Position numbers and translations under genes: made by a program. The notes under the pieces are model-generated. The model saw nothing but the letters and a program-made list of their open reading frames with translations, had not been told where the DNA came from and did no database searches. This document shows, piece after piece, positions 1-8,069 of a stretch of DNA of 64,000 nt. Position 1 is the stretch's first letter. Each line of letters starts with the position of its first letter. Source of the DNA: an uncultured Paenibacillaceae bacterium (GTDB lineage Bacteria; Bacillota; Bacilli; Paenibacillales; K13); NCBI GenBank assembly GCA_913056365.1, contig CAJXLT010000008.1, positions 1-64,000 on the forward strand, written 5' to 3'.

Positions 1-75
1 CAGGTCGATAGGTTCGAGGTGGAAGTGCAGCAATGCATGCAGCTGACGAATACTAATCGGTCGAGGGCTTAACCT
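1..75 (+). rRNA. 23S rRNA, 3' end (partial)
   Basis: The first bases match the conserved 3' terminus of bacterial 23S rRNA (the GACGAATACTAATCGGTCGA stretch at about 36-65, then GGGCTTAACC). The rest of the gene lies before the window. The exact 3' end is set by analogy with Bacillus and may be off by a few bases. The stretch from 76 to 237 holds no recognisable 5S gene. Confidence 0.9.
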
Positions 76-237
76 AACTACCCCACAAAGTGATGAAGCG
101 CAGGAAGCGGATTCAAGTACTTTGCGGGGGCCCCGAGAACATCGGGTGTAAACACCACACGGCTGTAATACCTTTCGTTTCGCATCTAGTTTTGAGGGTG
201 CTATTGACACCCCAACAAGATATACCCTGCTGGATAT

Positions 238-313
238 TCCCTGATAGCTCAGTTGGTAGAGCACTCGGCTGTTAACCGAGTTGTCGCAGGTTCGAGTCCT
301 GCTCGGGGAGCCA
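238..313 (+). tRNA. tRNA-Asn (GUU)
   Basis: Full cloverleaf. Acceptor stem TCCCTGA pairs with TCGGGGA, the anticodon loop reads CTGTTAA, and CCA is encoded. First tRNA after the 23S gene. Confidence 0.97.
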
Positions 314-316
314 TAT

Positions 317-409
317 GGAGAGATGTCCGAGTTTGGTCGAAGGAGCACGATTGGAAATCGTGTAGGCGTCACAAGCGTCTCGAGGGTTCGAATCCCTCTC
401 TCTCCGCCA
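317..409 (+). tRNA. tRNA-Ser (GGA)
   Basis: Class II tRNA with a long variable arm. Acceptor GGAGAGA pairs with TCTCTCC, the anticodon is GGA, and CCA is encoded. Confidence 0.97.
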
Positions 410-439
410 TGAACATTCTAATACTTATTGTGTGACTAT

Positions 440-511
440 GGCCCGTTGGTCAAGGGGTTAAGACACCTCCCTTTCACGGAGGTAACAGGGGTTCGAATCC
501 CCTACGGGTCA
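440..511 (+). tRNA. tRNA-Glu (UUC)
   Basis: Acceptor GGCCCGT pairs with ACGGGTC and the anticodon is TTC. The discriminator A is followed by TAA, so CCA is not encoded and must be added by the nucleotidyltransferase. Confidence 0.97.
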
Positions 512-563
512 TAATAAGTCCTCAAGAAGATATACAATCGACTTCATGGGGACGATCTATCAC

Positions 564-639
564 GGACGCTTAGCTCAGCTGGGAGAGCATCTGCCTTACA
601 AGCAGAGGGTCGGCGGTTCGATCCCGTCAGCGTCCACCA
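564..639 (+). tRNA. tRNA-Val (UAC)
   Basis: Acceptor GGACGCT pairs with AGCGTCC, the anticodon is TAC, and CCA is encoded. Confidence 0.97.
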
Positions 640-724
640 TAACTAATTCCAATACAAGTAGCGCTAAGCTTTACAGCTTATATCGGTTGCTTTATTGGGC
701 CCAGATACAAGAGGGCATAGACGA

Positions 725-798
<74 letters not shown>

Positions 799-865
799 TA
801 CCTTTGACAAACAGGTGTAATCAAGTTATAATTGCAACTGTCGCTGCAAAGGAATAAATGAACAT

Positions 866-942
866 GGAGCTGTGGTGTAGAGGCCTAACATGCCTGCCTG
901 TCACGCAGGAGACCGCGGGTTCGAATCCCGTCAGCTCCGCCA
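866..942 (+). tRNA. tRNA-Asp (GUC)
   Basis: Acceptor GGAGCTG pairs with CAGCTCC, the anticodon is GTC, and CCA is encoded. Confidence 0.97.
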
Positions 943-967
943 TTATTTTTGACAACAGCATACATAA

Positions 968-1043
<76 letters not shown>

Positions 1044-1060
1044 TTGTTGCAATTATATGC

Positions 1061-1136
1061 GCCGCTGTAGCTCAACTGGTAGAGCATCTGACTTGTAATC
1101 AGAGGGTTGGGGGTTCAAGTCCTCTCGGCGGCACCA
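1061..1136 (+). tRNA. tRNA-Thr (UGU)
   Basis: Acceptor GCCGCTG pairs with CGGCGGC (one wobble pair), the anticodon is TGT, and CCA is encoded. Confidence 0.97.
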
Positions 1137-1161
1137 TGCATCACTTTTGTTGCAGCAACGT

Positions 1162-1247
1162 GGAGGATTAGCGAAGTGGCCAAACGCAGCAGACTGTAAA
1201 TCTGTTCCCTTTCGGGTTCGGTGGTTCGAATCCATCATCCTCCACCA
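1162..1247 (+). tRNA. tRNA-Tyr (GUA)
   Basis: Class II tRNA of 86 nt. Acceptor GGAGGAT pairs with ATCCTCC, the anticodon is GTA, and CCA is encoded. Confidence 0.97.
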
Positions 1248-1255
1248 TTCTTCAT

Positions 1256-1329
1256 AGGGGCATAGTTTAATGGTAGAACAGCGGTCTCCAAAACCGTTAG
1301 TGTGGGTTCAACTCCTGCTGCCCCTGCCA
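1256..1329 (+). tRNA. tRNA-Trp (CCA)
   Basis: Acceptor AGGGGCA pairs with TGCCCCT, the anticodon is CCA, and the 3' CCA is encoded. This is the expected ligand of the T-box upstream of trpS in the same window. Confidence 0.97.
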
Positions 1330-1340
1330 AGTAGCTATAT

Positions 1341-1417
1341 GGCGGTCGTGGCGAAGTGGTTAACGCATCGGATTGTGGCTCCGACATTCGTGGGTTCGAT
1401 TCCCATCGATCGCCCCA
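1341..1417 (+). tRNA. tRNA-His (GUG)
   Basis: Acceptor GCGGTCG pairs with CGATCGC. The extra G-1 opposite discriminator C73, diagnostic of tRNA-His, is encoded. Anticodon GTG, CCA encoded. Confidence 0.97.
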
Positions 1418-1434
1418 TATATTATACAATATGA

Positions 1435-1506
1435 TGGGGATTAGCCAAGCGGTAAGGCAACGGACTTTGACTCCGTCATGCGTAGGTTCGAATCCTACAT
1501 CCCCAG
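1435..1506 (+). tRNA. tRNA-Gln (UUG)
   Basis: Acceptor TGGGGAT pairs with ATCCCCA and the anticodon is TTG. The discriminator G is followed by TCA, so a proper CCA is not encoded. Confidence 0.95.
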
Positions 1507-1510
1507 TCAT

Positions 1511-1551
1511 GGTACTGGGAGTCACCAGCAACATCTGGTGACTTCGATACC
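1511..1551 (+). repeat. hairpin in tRNA-Gln/tRNA-Gly spacer
   Basis: A perfect 8-bp inverted repeat (GTCACCAG at 1521-1528, CTGGTGAC at 1535-1542) is nested in a weaker outer GGTA/TACC pairing. There is no T-run after it, so a terminator is unlikely. It may be a processing signal or the scar of a lost tRNA gene. Confidence 0.5.
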
Positions 1552-1567
1552 GCACATAGTAGTATTT

Positions 1568-1642
1568 GCGGACGTGGCTCAGTGGTAGAGCATCGCCTTG
1601 CCAAGGCGAGGGTCGCGAGTTCGAATCTCGTCGTCCGCTCCA
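1568..1642 (+). tRNA. tRNA-Gly (GCC)
   Basis: Acceptor GCGGACG pairs with CGTCCGC, the anticodon is GCC, and CCA is encoded. Confidence 0.97.
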
Positions 1643-1651
1643 TCATCATTT

Positions 1652-1725
1652 GGCGCCATAGCCAAGTGGTAAGGCACGGCTCTGCAAAAGCCTTATCCCC
1701 AGTTCGAATCTGGGTGGCGCCTCCA
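1652..1725 (+). tRNA. tRNA-Cys (GCA)
   Basis: Acceptor GGCGCCA pairs with TGGCGCC, the anticodon is GCA, and CCA is encoded. Confidence 0.97.
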
Positions 1726-1738
1726 TTTAGCTTTATGA

Positions 1739-1824
1739 GCCGGGGTGGCGGAATTGGCAGACGCACAGGACTTAAAATCCTGGGTTGGGTGACCAACGTA
1801 CGGGTTCAAGTCCCGTCCTCGGTA
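1739..1824 (+). tRNA. tRNA-Leu (UAA)
   Basis: Class II tRNA with a long variable arm. Acceptor GCCGGGG pairs with CCTCGGT through two wobbles. Anticodon TAA, CCA not encoded. Confidence 0.95.
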
Positions 1825-1835
1825 TAGTAAGTCGA

Positions 1836-1912
1836 GTGCCCTTAGCTCAGCTGGATAGAGCGTTTGACTACGAATCAAAAGGTCGGGAGTTCGAATCTCT
1901 CAGGGCACGCCA
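1836..1912 (+). tRNA. tRNA-Arg (ACG)
   Basis: Acceptor GTGCCCT pairs with AGGGCAC. The anticodon is ACG (A34 would be modified to inosine), and CCA is encoded. Confidence 0.97.
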
Positions 1913-1944
1913 TACTAGCTTCAGTGTCAATCATAATTTAATAT

Positions 1945-2027
<83 letters not shown>

Positions 2028-2042
2028 TCTAAGAAGATGAAG

Positions 2043-2072
2043 CTCTTGAGGTCAATTCCTTGAGAGTTTTTT
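2043..2072 (+). terminator. terminator of rrn-tRNA operon
   Basis: A 9-bp stem (2043-2051 with 2058-2066, two G-U pairs) and a 6-nt loop are followed by six T. It directly follows the last tRNA. The stretch 2073-2315 then holds no gene. It has only a second small hairpin with eight T at 2186-2211. Confidence 0.85.
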
Positions 2073-2185
2073 CGATTGAAAGACAAGCTTATGCATTATT
2101 CTCTTCTGTATAAAAGCGAGGAGTAAGACTTAACCCCTATTATATATTTTCGCAAGCTTTTCGGATTTGCATTTTGTTGTAGACT

Positions 2186-2211
2186 CTGGCTTCTCAGCTA
2201 GGGTTTTTTTT
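2186..2211 (+). terminator. second, backup terminator
   Basis: A 6-bp stem (2186-2191 with 2196-2201) with a TCTC loop is followed by GG and a run of eight T. It probably backs up the terminator at 2043 and insulates the metallophore operon from rRNA transcription. Confidence 0.55.
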
Positions 2212-2315
2212 GGTTTATTTTCCTACAGGGAATTGAACATACTTTTTCTTGAGATATTCAGATCGTTCCGAACTCTTTTGGGAGAGCATCTTGTGAAAAG
2301 AGTTCTCATTGGCTA

Positions 2316-2344
2316 TTGACTTCATCGTCCAATATAGGTATAAT
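2316..2344 (+). promoter_or_regulatory. sigma-A promoter of metallophore operon 1
   Basis: TTGACT (2316-2321), a spacer of exactly 17 bp, and TATAAT (2339-2344). The predicted start site is near 2351, inside the Zur-like operator, and the cntK start is about 80 nt downstream. Confidence 0.85.
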
Positions 2345-2346
2345 CC

Positions 2347-2367
2347 AAATCGTAATAATTACTATTA
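2347..2367 (+). promoter_or_regulatory. Zur operator (zinc repression)
   Basis: This imperfect palindrome matches the Bacillus Zur box (half site AAATCGTAAT, one free base, then ATTACGATTT) at 18 of 20 defined positions. Only the right-arm G and the final T differ. It begins two bases after the -10 box and covers the expected start site, so a bound repressor would block initiation. Zinc-dependent repression is inferred from the match and from the genes it controls. Confidence 0.8.
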
Positions 2368-2425
2368 GAAGGGTGACGATACAAGTGACATTCCACATTG
2401 ATGATATGTTCGAAGGGTAGCTGTG

Positions 2426-3316
2426 ATGAAACGAGAAATCGATTTTGTCAAATTCAATCCCACTCAAAACATGACCATACTTGTGAAAACCAATCATCCG
2501 GCTGATGAATATACACACATTGCTTCAAAGATGATGTCCTATGACAGTGTGTATGCTGAGCAAGTTGGTTTTATCGAACTGCCTCAGAACCATGAAGCTG
2601 ACGCACATCTGCAAATGGCTGCTGGCGAATTTTGTGGTAACGCATGCATGGCACTGGCTGCTTATATTGCATTTGAAAAGGGACTAAAGCATAATGGTCT
2701 GGCGGAAATTACGTTGGAAGCTTCGGGTTCGGATCATTTATTAACTTGCCAAGTGAAGAGAATACAGGATAAGTATTACTGTCAAGTCCCCATGCCTCTT
2801 CCTGTAAAAATTGAGCAGAGGTCAATAAAATTTGACGGTGATGAATTGGAACTGGTGTTTGTAAGATATCAACAGTGCATTCATATTGTGATGGAAGTGG
2901 AGCAATTGGATAATGTTGCGAAAGACCGAGCGCAAAACCTGGCAAAATTGCTAGGTGTCGTTCTGGAAGTAAACTTAGTCGGTATTTTGTTGTATAAGTC
3001 AGACACCAATGACTTGGCTCCTCTCATCTATGTTCCGTCACTGGACAGCATGGTATGGGAAAGAGGCTGTGGTTCGGGTACTGCATCCATTGGCGCTTAT
3101 CTGGTCTGGAAGCATAAAGAGGCAATTGAAGTACAAATCAAGCAACCCGGCGGTACGATTCATGTAGCTGCTGACTGCAATAAAGGAGAGATAAGTTACC
3201 TTCAAATCGAAGGACTTGTCGGAATTGTTGCACAAGGGAAAGCATTTATAGACATTGGTGATATCCATGATATTAGGGAGAAGGAGATTTCTATGGCATT
3301 GGGAGGTAGGGGATGA
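2426..3316 (+). CDS. cntK: CntK histidine racemase (opine metallophore synthesis)
   Basis: Two-cysteine cofactor-independent racemase of the DapF-like fold. In staphylopine synthesis CntK converts L- to D-histidine, the first precursor. The two catalytic cysteines lie in GEFCGNAC (Cys70) and ERGCGSGTAS (Cys215), close to the Cys72/Cys216 pair I recall for S. aureus CntK. The 296-aa length is slightly above the staphylococcal enzyme. ATG at 2426 is preferred over GTG at 2423 because AAGGG at 2413-2417 is then 8 nt away. It is the first gene of a collinear cntKLMABCDFE operon and overlaps cntL by ATGA. Being next to cntL and cntM argues against a diaminopimelate epimerase. Confidence 0.9.
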   Translation: MKREIDFVKFNPTQNMTILVKTNHPADEYTHIASKMMSYDSVYAEQVGFIELPQNHEADAHLQMAAGEFCGNACMALAAYIAFEKGLKHNGLAEITLEASGSDHLLTCQVKRIQDKYYCQVPMPLPVKIEQRSIKFDGDELELVFVRYQQCIHIVMEVEQLDNVAKDRAQNLAKLLGVVLEVNLVGILLYKSDTNDLAPLIYVPSLDSMVWERGCGSGTASIGAYLVWKHKEAIEVQIKQPGGTIHVAADCNKGEISYLQIEGLVGIVAQGKAFIDIGDIHDIREKEISMALGGRG

Positions 3317-4122
3317 ATACACTTGAACAGTTTCGAAAAGATATTACTGAATACTCCGTAAATTTTTGTAGATTGTCGGCACAATATGACCATACCATAG
3401 ATCATGTCGTGGAGATGGAGACGGTTATCGATGCCTATTCGAAATTCATAACGGATGCACGGAACAAGGATGTATGGGAGCAAATGGAGCTTGCGAAATC
3501 GGATGGATTTAACCGGATCGTTGAAGATGTCAGGAATTCATCTGCACAATGCGTTGCGATTATGGAAAAGTACCGTGCAATGAAGTTGCTAAATGGCGAT
3601 GCCGATAAAGCTGATTACTTCAACAATATAGAGTCATGTATCGAAAAAGAATTTGGGAGCTTCCGAATCACTTCGGATTCACAGGTTATCATGATTGGTT
3701 CGGGATCATTTCCGATGACGCCTATATTGATTGCCAAGCGAACAGGGGCACGCGTAGTGGGCATAGACATTGATGAGGAGGCCATACATCTTGGTCGACA
3801 AATTGTAGAAAGATTGGGGGACGGATTACGGATCCAACTGGAGAAAGTGTTCGTGGAACATCTAGACATGACGAAGGATGCGACGCATATCATATTTAGT
3901 TCGACGGTTGCCAATAAATATGACCTGCTGGATCAGTTGCATGCATTAACTAATGAACAAGTCGTCGTTGCGATGAGGTACGGTGACAAGTTGAAGTCGT
4001 TGTTTAATTACCCCATGAAACAGGTGGATGAGAGCAAATGGCGATTAGTTGAAACGGTATTGCGTCCCGATCATGTGTTTGATGTCGCGTTGTACGAGAA
4101 GACGCCGGTTGCATCTAGATAG
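3313..4122 (+). CDS. cntL: CntL, nicotianamine-synthase-like aminobutanoyltransferase
   Basis: Transfers an aminobutyrate unit from S-adenosylmethionine to histidine (D-histidine in systems with CntK), giving the NA-like intermediate. At 269 aa it is close to S. aureus CntL (about 271). A helical N-terminal half is followed by a Rossmann SAM-binding core: IGSGSFP at about 128-134, then the acidic strand end IDID at 151-154. It starts in the stop codon of cntK and lies 14 bp before cntM. A paralogue sits at 12192 with the same layout (IGSGALP, DID) but clearly diverged sequence. Whether it prefers D- or L-histidine cannot be read with confidence from the sequence. Confidence 0.9.
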   Translation: MNTLEQFRKDITEYSVNFCRLSAQYDHTIDHVVEMETVIDAYSKFITDARNKDVWEQMELAKSDGFNRIVEDVRNSSAQCVAIMEKYRAMKLLNGDADKADYFNNIESCIEKEFGSFRITSDSQVIMIGSGSFPMTPILIAKRTGARVVGIDIDEEAIHLGRQIVERLGDGLRIQLEKVFVEHLDMTKDATHIIFSSTVANKYDLLDQLHALTNEQVVVAMRYGDKLKSLFNYPMKQVDESKWRLVETVLRPDHVFDVALYEKTPVASR

Positions 4123-4136
4123 AGTAGGAGGGGGGA

Positions 4137-5474
4137 ATGAGCGATTTGAAGCGAGTTTTACTATTGGGCACGGGTCCTGTATCCATTCAAATGGCTAGTA
4201 TGCTGAAAAAACATTGGCATTGCTGCGTAGGTATCGTGGGGCGAGCGTCTGTTCGTTCTAAACCATTCTTTGCAGATCTGAAACAAAATGACTGTCGTAT
4301 TCGCGTAAGCATTCAAAATGAACAACATCGAAGGCTGGAGGGCAACTGCTTCATCGATCACGTTTTTCAAGGATATGGAACCGTTACAGGGGAATGGGAT
4401 ACCGTCATTGTCACTGTTACGACGGATGCATATATCGAGGTTTTGAAGCAAATCGATGAGCGGATTATGAGAAAAGTCAGGTGTGTCGTATTGATTTCTC
4501 CGACCTTCGGTTCGAATAGCTTGCTACGTCATTATATGAACGAAATTCAATCTGAAGCGGAGATTATAAGCTTCTCTACATATCTTGGCGATACGCGATG
4601 GATGCATGAACAGCCTTCCCATCATGTGGTGACAACAGGTGTTAAGAAGAAAGTGTTCGTTGGTTCGACGCACGTTCCATCGGACAATGTCAAGGCACTG
4701 TGCGAGTTATACGAACAATTGGGTATCGCCTTGGAAGTGATGAACTCTCCAATCGAGGCGGAGACGAGAAACATATCTTTGTACGTCCACCCGCCGTTGT
4801 TTATGAACGATTTTTCTCTGAACGTCATCTTCGGAGAGGTGGGGGCCAAGAAGTATGTATATAAAATGTTTCCTGAGGGGCCGATCACGCAGTATTTAAT
4901 TCGCGATATGCTGGCCGCATGGAGAGAGATTACGAGTGTAATTCAAAAATTAGAACTGACAGGCGTCAACCTGCTTAAGTTCATGACGGATGACAATTAT
5001 CCGGTGAGATTGGAAAGTTTGTCACGTGATGATATAGAAAACTTCAGTCATTTGGACAGCATTCATCAAGAGTATTTAGTGTACATCCGGTACACTTCAC
5101 TGTTGATCGATCCTTTTTCGGAACCAGATCAGGAAGGAAGATATTTCGACTTTTCCGCCGTCCCCATCCGGTCCATCTTTGTGAACAGTGAAGGCTACTG
5201 GGATATACCACGGATGCCCAAGGAAGATTACTACCGGATCAAAATCATACAGGGGATTGCCAATTACCTGGGGGCAAGCTGCCCGACCATCGATACATTC
5301 ATTACCGCTTATGAACGCAAATTGGATGAAACGGCACAAACGTTAAAGGGTGAGTTGGTGTCGAATGCATTCAAGGTACAAACGTTTGAAGAAGATTTGA
5401 AGATGATATGCAGTGAAATAGGCAAAAGCAGAGGAACAACGATGGTGAACACACACGAGGAGGATATGGCATGA
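4137..5474 (+). CDS. cntM: CntM opine dehydrogenase, pyruvate-type (Asp at specificity site)
   Basis: Reductively condenses the CntL product with a 2-oxo acid to finish the metallophore. The N-terminal NAD(P)H fold has GTGPVS at 11-16. Conserved blocks ISPTFGS, FSTYLGDTR, SPIEAETR and YVHPPLFMNDF run through the chain. Arg36 aligns with S. aureus Arg33, which favours NADPH. Asp152 (bases 4590-4592) aligns with S. aureus Asp150, the residue reported to restrict the enzyme to pyruvate. The predicted product with CntK and CntL is therefore staphylopine-like. Strong AGGAGGGG site before the ATG; the stop overlaps the cntA start. 445 aa. Confidence 0.92.
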   Translation: MSDLKRVLLLGTGPVSIQMASMLKKHWHCCVGIVGRASVRSKPFFADLKQNDCRIRVSIQNEQHRRLEGNCFIDHVFQGYGTVTGEWDTVIVTVTTDAYIEVLKQIDERIMRKVRCVVLISPTFGSNSLLRHYMNEIQSEAEIISFSTYLGDTRWMHEQPSHHVVTTGVKKKVFVGSTHVPSDNVKALCELYEQLGIALEVMNSPIEAETRNISLYVHPPLFMNDFSLNVIFGEVGAKKYVYKMFPEGPITQYLIRDMLAAWREITSVIQKLELTGVNLLKFMTDDNYPVRLESLSRDDIENFSHLDSIHQEYLVYIRYTSLLIDPFSEPDQEGRYFDFSAVPIRSIFVNSEGYWDIPRMPKEDYYRIKIIQGIANYLGASCPTIDTFITAYERKLDETAQTLKGELVSNAFKVQTFEEDLKMICSEIGKSRGTTMVNTHEEDMA

Positions 5475-7078
5475 CAGGAAGAATGGTTGTTTGGATGATT
5501 GTATTGTTGGGTTCCGTTGGGCTGCTGGCAAGCTGTGGTGGTGATCAAGCTGGAAATACGGGAGCAGCGGATCAAGACCAAGAGCTAGTGTACGCAACGG
5601 CGAAAGATACGAATGATATGAATCCACACTTTTATGCGGGCTCGATGCCGGCTCAAGGGATGGTCTACGAGTCATTGGTAGAAAATACGGAAGACGGGAT
5701 CAAGCCACTTCTAGCAGAATCATGGGAGATTTCCGAAGATGGGAAGGTATATACCTTCCATTTGAGACAAGATGTACAATTCCATGATGGGGAGCCCTTT
5801 AACGCTGAAGCAGTGAAGAAAAATATTGAAGCTGTGCAAAGTAACGCAAGCACGCATTCCTGGATTAAGCTATCGACGAAAATCGTAAGCTGCAATGTCA
5901 TAGATGCGTATACGATTGAACTCGTTCTATCTGAACCTTATTATCCGACTTTGCTAGAATTGTCGATGACTAGACCTTACGTATTCCTCTCACCTAAAGA
6001 TTTTGTTAACGGGGAGACCAAGGACGGCGTGAATGGCTACAATGGCACAGGTCCCTTCAAGCTCGCTGAGCAGAAAGTCGATCAGTACGCAATTTTTGAA
6101 GCCAATGAGACCTACTGGGGCGGCGCGCCAAGTCTGAAGAAGATTACGGCCAAAGTTCTACCGGCAGGGGAGACGACATATTTGGCGTTGCAAAAAGGTG
6201 AAGTCAACTTCTTATTTACGGATGACCGGGGCACGGACAGTCTGGATGTAGAAGCGATGAATAAACTGGTTGAATCGGGTGAATTTCAACTTGTTAGAAG
6301 CAAACCGATGAATACCAAAATGATCGTAGCCAATAGCAGCAAACTTGATAGTCCAGTGCACGAAACGGCTGTTCGCGAAGCAATCTGGCATGCCGTCGAC
6401 AGAGAAACGATTAGCCAACAAATTTATAACGGCACCGAAACAGCAGCCGACACCCTATTCTCGTCTAACGTCAATTACGCCAATGTTGACCTGATGAAAC
6501 GAAGCTATGACTTGGAAACAGCGAAGCAGATTTTGGATGAAGCAGGCTGGGTCTTGGACAATGGCGATGCAATCAGAACGAAGAACGGGAACAAGCTAGC
6601 CATGAAGCTATATTATGATACCCATTCTTCTTCCCAAAAAACGCAAGCTGAATTCCTTCAACATGCATGGAAAAGTATAGGCATGGAGGTAACGCTAATT
6701 GGTGAGGAATCCACTTCAATTGCGAATAGACGATCTACTGGCGAGTATGATTTATTATTCAACCAGACATGGGGACTTGCGTATGATCCACAAAGTACAG
6801 TCGCTGCATTCAGTTCCACGTCTTCTTATTACCATACGACCAGCGGCATAGAGAAAGCGGATGAGCTGTATAAGAAGATCGAACAGGTTATGGTTTCACA
6901 AGATGAAGAGACTCGGAAATCCTTGTATGCGGATATTATCAATATCGTTCATGAAGAAGCTGTCTTCATTCCCATTACGAATGGCAGTGTTACGGTTATA
7001 GCTTCTGCAGACCTGCAGGGCATCTCGTTCAAGCAAACACAATTTGAGCTGCCATTTGAACGCATGCAATTCGAATAA
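5471..7078 (+). CDS. cntA: CntA-like ABC substrate-binding lipoprotein, set 1
   Basis: Extracellular solute-binding protein of the nickel/peptide/opine family (SBP_bac_5), predicted to capture the metal-loaded opine for import. A short signal peptide ends in lipobox LLASC with Cys22 as the lipidated residue. The body shows family features such as AESWEISEDGKVYTFHLR and WGGAPSLKKI. At 535 aa it is near S. aureus CntA (about 532). ATG overlaps the cntM stop, preceded by GAGGAGG. A hairpin directly downstream (7084-7110) probably raises its expression above that of the permease genes. Confidence 0.88.
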   Translation: MTGRMVVWMIVLLGSVGLLASCGGDQAGNTGAADQDQELVYATAKDTNDMNPHFYAGSMPAQGMVYESLVENTEDGIKPLLAESWEISEDGKVYTFHLRQDVQFHDGEPFNAEAVKKNIEAVQSNASTHSWIKLSTKIVSCNVIDAYTIELVLSEPYYPTLLELSMTRPYVFLSPKDFVNGETKDGVNGYNGTGPFKLAEQKVDQYAIFEANETYWGGAPSLKKITAKVLPAGETTYLALQKGEVNFLFTDDRGTDSLDVEAMNKLVESGEFQLVRSKPMNTKMIVANSSKLDSPVHETAVREAIWHAVDRETISQQIYNGTETAADTLFSSNVNYANVDLMKRSYDLETAKQILDEAGWVLDNGDAIRTKNGNKLAMKLYYDTHSSSQKTQAEFLQHAWKSIGMEVTLIGEESTSIANRRSTGEYDLLFNQTWGLAYDPQSTVAAFSSTSSYYHTTSGIEKADELYKKIEQVMVSQDEETRKSLYADIINIVHEEAVFIPITNGSVTVIASADLQGISFKQTQFELPFERMQFE

Positions 7079-7083
7079 ATCAA

Positions 7084-7110
7084 TAAAAGGGGGCTTGAGT
7101 CCCCCTTTTA
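7084..7110 (+). terminator. intra-operon hairpin between cntA and cntB
   Basis: A perfect 10-bp stem (7084-7093 with 7101-7110) and a 7-nt loop sit in the only sizeable gap inside operon 1. The 3' arm ends in TTTTA. As a partial terminator or mRNA stabiliser it would give more binding protein than permease, a common arrangement in ABC import operons. Confidence 0.65.
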
Positions 7111-7136
7111 TGTAATGGGGAAGAAGGAGAATGCTT

Positions 7137-8069
7137 ATGGGGTTATATATCGTCAGGAAAGTATGCTTAACCGTTCCGCTGCTTATGGTCATTTCGTTTC
7201 TGACGTTTATACTGAACAATCTGTCTCCGATGGACCCGGCTGAAGTTGTATTACAAGCACAAGGCGTACCTGTAATCACGGATGAATTAATCGCGCAGAC
7301 GAGAGCGGAGCTCGGGATGGACCAGCCGTTCCTCATCCGGTATTTCCAATGGCTGATGGCATGCCTGCAGCTCGATTTCGGAGATTCCTATATCACAGGA
7401 GAACCTGTCTGGTCCTTGCTGGGACCTGCTTTTCTGAACACGTTAAAGCTTACGCTTGTGTCGATTATCGTTATTATCGGACTATCCATTGCGTTAGGCG
7501 TCATCTGCGCATTGAAGGAGGGCGGCCTACTGGATAAGTCGGTCAGGGGCGTGTCCTTCTTCCTGACTGCCATGCCGTCCTACCTGCTTGCAGGTCTGAT
7601 GACTTGGTATTTTTCTGTGAAGCTGGATTTGCTCCCGACAAGCGGGATGGACTCGTACAGGAGTTACCTATTACCTGTTACGGTAATTGCGGTTAGTTAT
7701 GTGGGCATTTACTTTCGAATCGTCAGAAGCTCGATGTTAAGTAATTTGAATGAAGATTACGTCCTGTACGGAAGGGCATGCGGCTTGCCTGAGAAGACGA
7801 TAACGCTGCATATATTAAGAAATTCATTGCAGGTTGCCATTTCAGTATTTGGCATGGCTATCCCCGTATTGCTTGGAAGCACAGTTGTCGTGGAAAGTGT
7901 GTTTGCTTGGCCGGGTCTGGGCACTTTAAGCGTGAAGTCGATTCTTAGCAGAGATTTCCCCATGATTCAAGCGTATGTCCTCATACTGGCCGTCGCTTTT
8001 GTTCTGTTCAACACCTTTTCCGACATGATGAACGCGGCGCTCAATCCGAAGCTAAGAAAGGACCTCTAA
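7137..8069 (+). CDS. cntB: CntB-like ABC permease, set 1
   Basis: First permease subunit of the dipeptide/nickel (DppB/NikB) type. An N-terminal membrane helix (CLTVPLLMVISFLTFIL) is followed by a short external segment, then the BPD_transp_1 core with about five more helices and the conserved C-terminal ending NAALNPKLRKDL. ATG at 7137 is chosen because AAGGAG at 7124-7129 leaves 7 nt; the in-frame ATG at 7131 would leave only one. It abuts cntC. It should form the importer with CntC, CntD and CntF. 310 aa. Confidence 0.88.
   Translation: MGLYIVRKVCLTVPLLMVISFLTFILNNLSPMDPAEVVLQAQGVPVITDELIAQTRAELGMDQPFLIRYFQWLMACLQLDFGDSYITGEPVWSLLGPAFLNTLKLTLVSIIVIIGLSIALGVICALKEGGLLDKSVRGVSFFLTAMPSYLLAGLMTWYFSVKLDLLPTSGMDSYRSYLLPVTVIAVSYVGIYFRIVRSSMLSNLNEDYVLYGRACGLPEKTITLHILRNSLQVAISVFGMAIPVLLGSTVVVESVFAWPGLGTLSVKSILSRDFPMIQAYVLILAVAFVLFNTFSDMMNAALNPKLRKDL

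Noticed and set aside
2306-2518. Minus-strand 70-aa frame over the cntK promoter
   Set aside because: It covers the promoter and Zur site and the start of cntK, and has no ribosome site.
2426-3316. Reading the first gene of the cluster as diaminopimelate epimerase (dapF)
   Set aside because: The fold and two cysteines fit, but the gene starts a cntLMABCDFE series behind a Zur site, which points to CntK.
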